NCBI GenBank assembly: GCA_018969455.1
Contig: JAGWYI010000301.1
Coordinates: 1-5,596 of the forward strand
Length of the DNA stretch: 5,596 nt
Direction: 5' to 3'
Origin: Bacteroidota bacterium
GTDB lineage: Bacteria > Bacteroidota > Bacteroidia > Chitinophagales > Saprospiraceae
How positions within the stretch are numbered: position 1 is the first letter of the stretch; every line of letters begins with the position of its first letter. Shown in pieces: positions 1 to 5,596 of the stretch. A program made the position numbers and the translations under genes. The notes under the pieces are model-generated. The model was not told where the DNA came from. It saw only the letters and a list, made by a program, of their open reading frames with translations, and did no database searches.

Positions 1-1
1 C

Positions 2-667
2 CTTGCGCCTGATGGAAGCGAGGTACAGGATAGCGTGACAACACGGGTTATTCGGCCGGAATTAGGCGATTCCTTAGGGCGCCTGGATCAACTGGAGGAA
101 ATCGTTCGCATTTATCAAATTGAAGAAATCATTTTTTGTTCTAAAGATCTGCGTGCCCAGGAAATTTTGTCGTGGATGACGAGTTTGGGCGCGGGCATAT
201 CTTATAAAATAGTGCCCGAAGAAAGTTTGAGTATTATTGGCAGCAGCAGCAAAAACGAACCGGGTGAACTGTATACCATTGAAATAAAATACAACATAGC
301 CCAGGCGGGCCAACGGCGCAATAAGCGTGTTCTGGATGTAGCGATTTGTTTGCTGCTGCTGTGCACATCGCCCTTTTGGCTGTTTTTTTCAGAAAAGCGC
401 GCGATGCTTTTCAAAAACTGGGGACTGGTTTTCATTGGGAAAAAACATTGGGTGAGTTATGCCATTCAGGCATCGGACCCTATGTTACCGGCATTAAAGC
501 CGGGTGTTTTTTCCATGCTAGATGCTATAAAAGGAATTGAGCCCACCCAGTCTACTATAGCAAGGCTCAATTATTTGTATGCCAAAGATTGGGATGTAAG
601 TCGCGATTTGGACATATTGTTTAAAAGCAGGCGACCAAATGTGCAAAAGCACACCGGCCGCATATAA
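2..667 (+). CDS. C-terminal part of a glycosyltransferase with a degenerate polyprenyl sugar-phosphotransferase-like tail (5' end outside window)
   Basis: The frame is open from the left edge, so the GTG at 35 is most likely an internal valine and the true start lies upstream. The visible 221 residues run in the order of the C-terminal half of polyprenyl glycosylphosphotransferases. First comes a Rossmann-like stretch (IYQIEEIIFCSKD, then YKIVPEESLSIIG). A basic KRVLDVAICLLLL segment follows, which matches the KRxxD entry to the membrane helix of sugar transferases. GKKHWVSY resembles the family's GrrSWVGY, KPGVFSML resembles RPGITGL, and the end LYAKDWDVSRDLDILFK resembles the family's C-terminal YxxxWSxxxDLxIL. 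The stretch that normally carries the catalytic acidic residues, between helix and GKKHW, is only about 15 residues long, so phosphotransferase activity is doubtful. From memory, Bacteroidota GT2 proteins of roughly 600 residues end like this, but the GT2 domain is not in the window. The probable role is glycan assembly at the inner membrane. The gene converges on fbp. Confidence 0.72.
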   Translation, partial: LAPDGSEVQDSVTTRVIRPELGDSLGRLDQLEEIVRIYQIEEIIFCSKDLRAQEILSWMTSLGAGISYKIVPEESLSIIGSSSKNEPGELYTIEIKYNIAQAGQRRNKRVLDVAICLLLLCTSPFWLFFSEKRAMLFKNWGLVFIGKKHWVSYAIQASDPMLPALKPGVFSMLDAIKGIEPTQSTIARLNYLYAKDWDVSRDLDILFKSRRPNVQKHTGRI

Positions 668-694
668 TACGATTGCTGCAACCGGTGTGCATTT
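645..694. terminator. Bidirectional intrinsic terminator between convergent genes
   Basis: GCACACCGG at 649-657 pairs perfectly with CCGGTGTGC at 682-690. After one mismatch, AAA at 645-647 can pair with TTT at 692-694. Leftward transcripts leave the stem into UUUU (648-645) and rightward ones into AUUU, so both U-tracts are short. The loop of 24 bases holds the stop codon of the rightward gene (665-667). The stem begins only nine bases beyond the fbp stop. The placement between two converging genes supports the call. The large loop and weak U-tracts lower the confidence. Confidence 0.6.
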
Positions 695-699
695 CTGAT

Positions 700-1770
700 T
701 TAAATGGGCAATGCGGAATATCGTTCAATAAATGCCTGCAGTTCATCCACCATGGCGGGCGAGCCGATGGCAATCGTGCTGCGTACATGCAATTCATTAG
801 GAACAATATCAAGAATGCGTTTCAATTGGGTATTTATCGCCTTTCCTCCTGCTTGTTCAACCAACATCGAAAGCGGGTTGCATTCGTAAAGCAAACGCAG
901 CTTGCCTTTGGGATATTTCCGCGTGCTGGGATAAAGAAAAATACCGCCATGTATTAAAATCCGGTGGATGTCGCTCACCATGGAGCCGATGTAACGCAGG
1001 CCATAGTTTTGATCGGAACAGTGGTCGATGTATCGACGCATCTCCAAATCGAACTTGGAATAGTACCCCTGATTTACCGAATAAAACTGACCATTTACGG
1101 GAATCCGCATGTTGCGATGACTCAAACAGAACTCGCCAATGGAGGGGTCGAGGGTAAAACCATTCACACCGCGCCCGGTGGTATAAACCAAAATGGTAGA
1201 GGTACCGTAAAGTACATACCCCGCGGCCACCTGTTTGGCGCCTTCTTGTAGGAAATCTTCAAGGGTAGCAGGGCCGCTGGCATCACTTTTTCGGCGGTAA
1301 ATTGCAAAAATTGTACCCACAGAAACGTTTACATCGATATTTGAAGAACCGTCGAGCGGATCAAACATCACGATATAATGGCTTTTTTTGGAGTTTACGG
1401 CAGGAACGTTAATGATATCTGTATTTTCTTCAGATGCTATGGCACAGCATTCACCCGAGTTTTGCAAACACTCAATCAATTTTTCATTGGCATATACATC
1501 CAGTTTTTGTTGTGTATCGCCACTTTCATTTTCGCCACTGTCGGCTACCCCCAAAATATTGACTAGGCCTGCCTTATTTACTTCCCGATTGATAATTTTG
1601 GCAGCAACTCCGATGTCGCGCAGCAAACCAGTAAGTTCGCCGGTGGCGTACTCAAAATCTTTTTCAGCGCGAATGATAAATTCATCCAGTGTGACGATGC
1701 GATTGGCTGCCAAACCAATGGTTGCCGCATGGGGCTGGTTTGATTGCGCTTTTTTAGTAGAAGATGACAT
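700..1770 (-). CDS. fbp: Fructose-1,6-bisphosphatase, class I
   Basis: This cytosolic enzyme hydrolyses fructose-1,6-bisphosphate to fructose-6-phosphate and phosphate, the committed gluconeogenic step, using divalent metal ions. The 356-residue product aligns with E. coli Fbp along its whole length. ATGELTGLL (residues 42-50) lies in the N-terminal region that binds the AMP inhibitor in the family. SEEN (113-116) gives metal-binding glutamates. FDPLDGSSNIDVNVSVGT (136-153) is the metal and phosphate signature, with Asp137 and Asp140. YPSTRKYPKGKLRLLYECNP (280-299) is the substrate-site signature with Glu296. No key residue seems missing. I chose the ATG at 1770 because the frame can be extended to 1836, but the 22 extra residues are hydrophobic/His-rich, unlike the family, and would overlap the upstream terminator hairpin. 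Even so, about 25 residues precede the conserved part. No Shine-Dalgarno is seen. Terminators on both sides suggest a single-gene unit. Confidence 0.97.
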   Translation of the reverse strand: MSSSTKKAQSNQPHAATIGLAANRIVTLDEFIIRAEKDFEYATGELTGLLRDIGVAAKIINREVNKAGLVNILGVADSGENESGDTQQKLDVYANEKLIECLQNSGECCAIASEENTDIINVPAVNSKKSHYIVMFDPLDGSSNIDVNVSVGTIFAIYRRKSDASGPATLEDFLQEGAKQVAAGYVLYGTSTILVYTTGRGVNGFTLDPSIGEFCLSHRNMRIPVNGQFYSVNQGYYSKFDLEMRRYIDHCSDQNYGLRYIGSMVSDIHRILIHGGIFLYPSTRKYPKGKLRLLYECNPLSMLVEQAGGKAINTQLKRILDIVPNELHVRSTIAIGSPAMVDELQAFIERYSALPI

Positions 1771-1789
1771 TGCGTGGTGGTGGTTAGGT

Positions 1790-1818
1790 ATTATGAAATG
1801 GTAAAATGCGGTATGCAA
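1790..1818 (-). promoter_or_regulatory. Possible fbp promoter
   Basis: Reading leftward, TTGCAT (1818-1813) and CATAAT (1795-1790) are separated by 17 bases and lie 19 bases or more upstream of the fbp ATG. The second box is one base from TATAAT, while the first shares only TTG with the -35 consensus. No proper Bacteroidota TTTG / TAnnTTTG pair is visible here. A promoter is expected in this place because a terminator stands just upstream, but the exact boxes are a guess. Confidence 0.25.
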
Positions 1819-1822
1819 AATT

Positions 1823-1870
1823 AAAAAAAAGCACAACGTAATTTCCCTTAGTATATGCGATACCGTTGTG
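1823..1870 (-). terminator. Intrinsic terminator of the wzz-like / ligase operon
   Basis: On the leftward strand the arm CACAACG (1870-1864) pairs with CGTTGTG (1838-1832), and two further A-T pairs are possible past a one-base bulge. A run of eight U (1830-1823) follows directly after the stem. It lies 12 bases after the stop of the ligase/polymerase gene and before the fbp start, so it should end that operon's transcript and insulate fbp. Confidence 0.75.
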
Positions 1871-1881
1871 TATGCGACGAA

Positions 1882-3348
1882 TTATTCTGAGTTCGTTTGA
1901 GCATTTTGATTCAGGAGATCAAAATTTACAAGCAGGGCTGCACTCATAAAAAAAAGCGAGCCTATTTTATCCGTTTCAACCAGGTCATTCATCAACATCA
2001 GCATATCTGTAAGCATAAAACACAAAATGGAAGCCATCAAGCACCAACGTAGTTCCGGGTTGCTGGTGTTGTGGTAAATTTTTTGTCCGGATATCATGGT
2101 AACAACAGAGAACAAAAGGAAAAAAAACAAACCAGGTAAACCCTCCTCTACCGCCATCATCAAATAGTAATTGTGAATACCAGACCGTTCCGGGTTGTCA
2201 CTAACATAGGTTTTGAAACTACTTACGGTATAATTTTTATAATATGAGTAAAAAGTTCCTGGTCCGAAGCCGGTAAATGGTTTTTCCCGAATCATGTAAG
2301 ATGCTGCTACCCACCGATATACCCGTTCCATGGTTGAAATATCTTCCAGTTTGGTGGTCGCCTCGAGCAGGTTTTCAAAACGCTTGTGCGTGATGGTTTT
2401 TTCATATTCAGGAGCAAACAACAGCCAATTGTCTTTACTTGCAACGATATATAAACCAAGGGCAAAAAGACAACCAATAAAAATCAGGCTCAATTTCAGA
2501 AGGCGAAGGCGAATTACCCAATAAAATCCGACAGCAGCGAGCAGTGCTACATAAGCAGCACGTGTATAGGAAAAATTGATGCCAATTATAAAAGACACAA
2601 TTCCAAAAACCAGCAAATACCATTGTTTGCTATATCTTTTATACCAGGGTAAGGTAAACCAAATTAAAGGCATTGAAACGGCCAGAGAGCAGGCATAGGT
2701 AACATGGTTTCGGAAAAAAGGTCCCATTACATATTCCACCTCGGTAAACGAAAACCCGATGTTTGCATGGCGTATCAGTACAATCAACATGGCCAATTGA
2801 AGCGGTACATAGTACCACCAAACCATGGTTTTATACTGAGAAGGCCGATTCAGCATATGCCCTGTCAGGAAATAAAAAACCACTACATACCAACCTTTTG
2901 CCAATAAGAACTTAATGGATATATAGGTGTTTTGGGAGGTAACAACGCACACGGTCATCCATGCCAGGTGAAGCAACAAAGCTAGCGTGATGGGGTGTTT
3001 CAGAAAGCGGGCATCTACCGTTTTCCAGTTTTTCAGAAACCACAAAAGCCCTGCAACTGTGAGCAGCCACATAAATTGTTCTGATGGAAAATCAGTGGCA
3101 AATCCACCGGGAAGTTCTTTTTCCACAGACAATGGGATGCAAGCCAGCATCAGAAAGTAAATTTTACGAAAATCAAGTAGCAGAAGCCAAATCATGCCCA
3201 GCGCAGCGGGTGCAGCGAGCAGCCACCACATTTGATATACAATTCCCGCAAAAATTGCGACGATACCCCCCAAAGAAAAAAGCGCAAAAAGCCCGCTTTG
3301 CGAACGCAGCGGCGGGGCAGGCCAAAGGAGGGCATGGCGAAAGCGCAT
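1882..3348 (-). CDS. O-antigen ligase / polymerase family membrane protein (Wzy- or WaaL-like)
   Basis: The product has 488 residues and is strongly hydrophobic. By eye I count about 12-14 membrane helices, at roughly 20-37, 41-58, 90-106, 118-136, 150-165, 175-192, 215-233, 243-302 (three), 403-420, 434-453 and 461-477. Before the last helices lies a large hydrophilic loop (about 303-402), the hallmark periplasmic loop of the Wzy/WaaL superfamily. Two patches fit the family: FSYTRAAYVALL (259-270), with the conserved arginine (Arg263) at a helix start, and the loop end, with REKPFTGFGPGTF (354-366), SGIHNYYL (389-396) and EEGLPGL (401-407). Such proteins either polymerise undecaprenyl-linked repeat units or transfer glycan to an acceptor, and sequence alone does not settle which. 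The adjacent chain-length determinant favours a polymerase. The ATG at 3348 lies 21 bases after the upstream gene's stop, without a clear Shine-Dalgarno, so the two are likely co-transcribed. Confidence 0.88.
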   Translation of the reverse strand: MRFRHALLWPAPPLRSQSGLFALFSLGGIVAIFAGIVYQMWWLLAAPAALGMIWLLLLDFRKIYFLMLACIPLSVEKELPGGFATDFPSEQFMWLLTVAGLLWFLKNWKTVDARFLKHPITLALLLHLAWMTVCVVTSQNTYISIKFLLAKGWYVVVFYFLTGHMLNRPSQYKTMVWWYYVPLQLAMLIVLIRHANIGFSFTEVEYVMGPFFRNHVTYACSLAVSMPLIWFTLPWYKRYSKQWYLLVFGIVSFIIGINFSYTRAAYVALLAAVGFYWVIRLRLLKLSLIFIGCLFALGLYIVASKDNWLLFAPEYEKTITHKRFENLLEATTKLEDISTMERVYRWVAASYMIREKPFTGFGPGTFYSYYKNYTVSSFKTYVSDNPERSGIHNYYLMMAVEEGLPGLFFFLLFSVVTMISGQKIYHNTSNPELRWCLMASILCFMLTDMLMLMNDLVETDKIGSLFFMSAALLVNFDLLNQNAQTNSE

Positions 3349-3369
3349 AGAGCTTGTTTTGGTAAAAAT

Positions 3370-4497
3370 TTAAGGTTTTTGGGTTATCTGTTTCCAGTCG
3401 AAGTCGCGGTATGCTTCCACAATAAGAATACCGATAATGGCAAAAAACAGCGCGGCCAAGAGCGCAGCCACTACAATCATGGTACGCTTGGGTCTGCTTT
3501 TAACCAGGGGCTCTTCGGCAGCTTCTACCAGCTGAATGGCAGGAATGGTGGTATTGTAAGCCGCTTTTACCTGATTGTAGCGCTCCTGGTCGTAGGTCAG
3601 TTGTTTTCTAGCCTGGTAGTGCAAATCTGATAAAATTGAGATTTTGGGAAGTACTTTATTGTAGGTTTGGAGGGTGAGGTTATCGTTGTTGGGCTCTTTC
3701 GATTTAAGTCGTTTTAATTCGGTTTCGAAAGCGTAAAGGTTGGCTTTTATGTATTCGATGGTATCTTTTGGGATAAGCGGGTTATTCTCCAGTATTTGCA
3801 ATTGCGCTTTTTTGTGGATGATTTCCGATTGAGCGATGGTTAGTTGTTTTGCAATGAGCTCCCCTTGGGTGCCGGAATTGTATACCCCAGATACCGTTTG
3901 TATTTCACGCAAGCTATCTCCCAGCAAATCGAGTTCTTTGTTTTTGTGGGACATGTTATTTTCGAACGCGGTGAGGGTGGTTGCCTGGATGTTTTTTATG
4001 AGTCGTTGGGCGATTTGATTAATTTTTTCGCGTGCGGCGTTTGCCATATTGGCAGCCATTTTAGGATCGGTATCTTCCACACTTAGTTCAACGGCGTCAT
4101 TTTTATTTTTTTGGGCAGAATAAAGGCTGTTAAAAATTTCCCTTACAGTAAAGCGGCCTTTTGCGCTGATGGAATCGATGCCGTAATGTTGATAAAGGTT
4201 AAATTTATGCACCATATAATCAACCACTTCCATGCTGTTGGCGATTTCCAGAATTCGGTCAAGATCCCGGTCGGAGCCGAAATATTGGGTAACTTGACCG
4301 GTATTTCCGAAAATGAGTTCCGGGTTGGCAAGTTCTGGGCTGGCGGGGTAGAAAATGGTTGTTGCCTTGTAGTAATTTTTGAGCAACAAGCTGGCGCCGA
4401 TGCTGGCAAGCAGGGTAATAATCAGGATGTTGCGCAAAACTTTTCTCCATTGATAAATAGAGCCCAGGATGCTAATCAAATTGTCGCGGTTATTCAT
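3370..4497 (-). CDS. Wzz-like chain-length determinant (polysaccharide co-polymerase without kinase domain)
   Basis: The 375-residue product has the plan of Wzz-type inner-membrane proteins. A short cytoplasmic N-terminus is followed by a membrane helix (about 22-39), a long periplasmic part (about 40-338), and a second helix (340-361) preceded by EEPLVKSRPKR, the usual proline-containing run. The early periplasmic part has ATTIFYPASPELANPE (45-60). ELSVEDTDPKMAANMAN (137-153) fits the family's "D.dP..A..ian" block. Residues 155-310 are charged and heptad-like, so an extended coiled coil is likely. Only about 14 residues follow the second helix, so the BY-kinase domain seen in Wzc-type proteins is absent. 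Such proteins set the length of surface glycans made by the Wzy polymerase, which fits the next gene 21 bases downstream. The ATG at 4497 places the first helix normally. An upstream ATG at 4557 would add 20 residues and start inside the putative promoter/terminator area, so I reject it. Confidence 0.9.
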   Translation of the reverse strand: MNNRDNLISILGSIYQWRKVLRNILIITLLASIGASLLLKNYYKATTIFYPASPELANPELIFGNTGQVTQYFGSDRDLDRILEIANSMEVVDYMVHKFNLYQHYGIDSISAKGRFTVREIFNSLYSAQKNKNDAVELSVEDTDPKMAANMANAAREKINQIAQRLIKNIQATTLTAFENNMSHKNKELDLLGDSLREIQTVSGVYNSGTQGELIAKQLTIAQSEIIHKKAQLQILENNPLIPKDTIEYIKANLYAFETELKRLKSKEPNNDNLTLQTYNKVLPKISILSDLHYQARKQLTYDQERYNQVKAAYNTTIPAIQLVEAAEEPLVKSRPKRTMIVVAALLAALFFAIIGILIVEAYRDFDWKQITQKP

Positions 4498-4537
4498 AGG
4501 ATATTGTGCGCCGTGTTTCGAGAGCGGAAAAACGCCG

Positions 4538-4545
4538 CAAATGTA
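4538..4545 (-). promoter_or_regulatory. Candidate Bacteroidota -7 promoter box for the wzz-like operon
   Basis: The leftward strand reads TACATTTG, an exact fit to the TAnnTTTG -7 consensus of the Bacteroidota primary sigma factor. Transcription would start near 4531, giving a leader of roughly 30-35 bases before the ATG at 4497. The position where the -33 TTTG box would sit lies in the GC-rich terminator stem and does not match, so this is a half-supported promoter. Its location just past a terminator is what one would expect. Confidence 0.4.
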
Positions 4546-4548
4546 GTT

Positions 4549-4587
4549 AAAAAACAATACCGCCCGGTGGAACTTTCCAGCGGGCGG
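4549..4587 (-). terminator. Intrinsic terminator after the TPR gene
   Basis: On the leftward strand CCGCCCG (4587-4581) pairs with CGGGCGG (4566-4560). After one G/G-position mismatch a further four pairs form (TGGA 4579-4576 with TCCA 4571-4568), closing a four-base loop. A U-rich tail follows, with a run of six U (4554-4549). This is a strong GC-rich stem plus U-tract, placed between the TPR stop (4652) and the wzz-like start. Confidence 0.8.
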
Positions 4588-4594
4588 TTGAAAG

Positions 4595-4617
4595 CGTTCC
4601 GATCATGAACTGGAACG
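4595..4617. repeat. Inverted repeat in the TPR/wzz intergenic region
   Basis: CGTTCC (4595-4600) pairs with GGAACG (4612-4617) across an 11-base loop. It has no U-tract of its own and sits between the terminator and another small hairpin. It may be part of the 3' end structure of the TPR mRNA or an operator. I cannot tell which. Confidence 0.35.
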
Positions 4618-4624
4618 TATAAAG

Positions 4625-4640
4625 CGGCAAAATGCTGCCG
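4625..4640. repeat. Small hairpin just after the TPR stop codon
   Basis: CGGCA (4625-4629) pairs with TGCCG (4636-4640) around a six-base loop, starting 11 bases beyond the TPR stop. With only five pairs and no clean U-tract it is unlikely to terminate by itself. It is the first of three consecutive hairpins read on the leftward strand. Confidence 0.3.
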
Positions 4641-4651
4641 GAAAATTGCTA

Positions 4652-5545
4652 TTAATGTGCACTTTTGGTTTTTGCTGCCACATCTTTGGTTGATGTTGGA
4701 CTGCAAGGCAGGTTTTTTTCACAGCTTAGCAGCATTTCGCGTGCTTTGTCGATAAAGCGATGGTTGGGGTCATCATTTTTAAAATTGCGTTGAAGGAAGA
4801 AGCGCAATTCTTTGGCCGCTTCATCGTAGCGTTTGGCCTGAAGCAAGCATTCGCCACGGCGCAAACGGGCCAACCAATGAATGGGTTGAATGGCAAAAGA
4901 CCGTTTTACCGTACAATCAAAATCCAGTTCAGCGCCCTCCCAATCCGATTTCAGCATTTTTACCTTTCCCCGCCCGTAGTAAGGTTCTGCGTTGTTGGGG
5001 TAAAGGTCAATGCTTTTGCAAAAATCGTACAAAGCGTCGTTGTAGTTTTGCAATTTATAATTTACATAACCCCGACGTTCGTAAGCCTGGGCGTGTTTTT
5101 CATATTTTTCAATGGCCCGGCTCAGGGCAGCAGATGCTTCAATTCTTCGGCCGGCTTCAATGAGCTGTCGACCAAGCATAAACTCGGCAACGGCAGCTTT
5201 TTCAGAGCGCGGTTCAATGATTTGCTCATCCAGAATTTGACCGTTCAACACCCACCAGGCGCCAATATTACCGGCAACTGCAAACTGGGCAATTTCCTTC
5301 AACAGAGAAGTTGTGCTCCGCCAGTTTTTCTCGGTACTCATTAATGTTTGTTGAGGGAGAATAAAAGCAAATTCTGCTTCGCAAAAAACCGTTTCCGTTT
5401 TAAAAAACACGTCGTTTTTGAAATAACTTTCAATACGCGTGTGCCAGTGGCGCAAAACCATGTCATAGGTTCTTTGCGTACCGAAATCAAGCCGACCTTT
5501 AAAAATCAACTTGAGCAATTGAGTTGCTTGCGTTTGGGTTGCCAT
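4652..5545 (-). CDS. Tetratricopeptide-repeat protein with an unassigned N-terminal domain
   Basis: The product has 297 residues, with no signal peptide and no membrane helix, so it is probably cytoplasmic. The C-terminal part shows about four TPR units, each with the typical W/L-G-Y-A-P spacing: roughly 116-149 (FMLGRQLIEAGRRIEASAAL), 152-185 (AYERRGYVNYKLQNYNDAL), 186-219 (PYYGRGKVKMLKSDWEGAE) and 223-256 (ARLRRGECLLQAKRYDEAA). TPRs bind partner proteins. Residues 1-115 are rich in aromatic residues (LRHWHTRIESYFKND, then VAGNIGAWWVLNGQIL). I do not recognise this part as a named domain, though I have an impression of similar N-termini in other Bacteroidota TPR proteins. The tail (279-297) is polar and likely disordered. 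The ATG at 5545 is well supported because an in-frame TAA lies 12 bases upstream (5560-5558). A terminator downstream separates it from the wzz-like gene, so a role in polysaccharide export is only a guess. Confidence 0.85.
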   Translation of the reverse strand: MATQTQATQLLKLIFKGRLDFGTQRTYDMVLRHWHTRIESYFKNDVFFKTETVFCEAEFAFILPQQTLMSTEKNWRSTTSLLKEIAQFAVAGNIGAWWVLNGQILDEQIIEPRSEKAAVAEFMLGRQLIEAGRRIEASAALSRAIEKYEKHAQAYERRGYVNYKLQNYNDALYDFCKSIDLYPNNAEPYYGRGKVKMLKSDWEGAELDFDCTVKRSFAIQPIHWLARLRRGECLLQAKRYDEAAKELRFFLQRNFKNDDPNHRFIDKAREMLLSCEKNLPCSPTSTKDVAAKTKSAH

Positions 5546-5596
5546 TGTTGCTGCTGTTTATATATAGTGTCGTTGCCCCTCTTCTTGCAGTTTGCA

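Noticed and set aside
35..37. GTG as the start of the leftmost gene
   Set aside because: The frame is open to the window edge and the protein clearly begins in the middle of a domain, so the gene is cut by the window.
1388..1804. Rightward open frame of 138 codons opposite fbp
   Set aside because: It is antisense to the conserved catalytic part of Fbp. The open frame follows from the codon use of fbp.
3232..3630. Rightward open frame across the wzz-like/ligase junction
   Set aside because: It covers the ends of two clear leftward genes and encodes a low-complexity, basic start without family features.
4111..4608. Rightward open frame of 165 codons over the start of the wzz-like gene
   Set aside because: It is antisense to a well-supported gene, runs through the terminator hairpin, and shows no recognisable domain.
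4760..5344. Rightward open frame of 194 codons opposite the TPR gene
   Set aside because: It lies wholly antisense to a convincing TPR protein, and its composition (rich in F, Q, V without domain pattern) is that of a shadow frame.
5546..5596. Promoter for the TPR gene in the right-edge sequence (TATATATA-like run)
   Set aside because: The leftward strand has an AT-rich ACTATATATAAAC stretch but no TAnnTTTG or convincing upstream box, and too little sequence is present to judge.
1..5596. A previously undescribed system (defence, retron, CRISPR, mobile element) in this window
   Set aside because: Nearly the whole window is accounted for by familiar metabolic and surface-glycan genes plus their terminators. 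I see no arrays, terminal repeats, recombinases, nucleases or reverse transcriptase motifs.

Overview
The window looks like a chromosomal piece of a Bacteroidota bacterium. The reasons are the style of the surface-polysaccharide proteins, the absence of clear Shine-Dalgarno sequences at the starts, and a TAnnTTTG-type -7 box ahead of one gene. I cannot name a genus. It carries the end of one rightward gene and four complete leftward genes. All look like ordinary chromosomal genes. I see no mobile element, CRISPR array, tRNA or rRNA.

Layout, left to right. (1) Positions 2-667, + strand: the 3' end of a gene that begins outside the window. Its product ends in a polyprenyl-phosphate sugar-phosphotransferase-like region that seems to have lost its catalytic core. 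I recall such tails at the end of Bacteroidota family-2 glycosyltransferases. (2) Positions 649-690: a hairpin between convergent genes, usable as a terminator from both sides. (3) Positions 700-1770, - strand: class I fructose-1,6-bisphosphatase (fbp), very well conserved. (4) Positions 1823-1870: a strong leftward intrinsic terminator. (5) Positions 1882-3348, - strand: a multi-membrane-span O-antigen ligase/polymerase-family protein. (6) Positions 3370-4497, - strand: a Wzz-like chain-length determinant, 21 bases upstream of (5) and presumably in one operon with it. (7) Positions 4498-4651: an intergenic stretch with three hairpins, one of them a good terminator, followed at once by a putative promoter for the wzz-like gene. 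(8) Positions 4652-5545, - strand: a soluble TPR protein with an unassigned N-terminal domain.

Reading leftward, the transcription units are therefore: TPR gene, terminator; wzz-like plus ligase/polymerase genes, terminator; fbp, terminator. The central pair would polymerise or transfer a surface glycan and set its chain length in the inner membrane/periplasm. The partial gene at the left edge probably adds sugars to the same kind of product. Fbp supplies fructose-6-phosphate, a precursor of nucleotide sugars, but its own terminators suggest it is only a neighbour. I did not find a convincing new biological system. The most interesting items are the degenerate transferase tail and the uncharacterised N-terminal half of the TPR protein.
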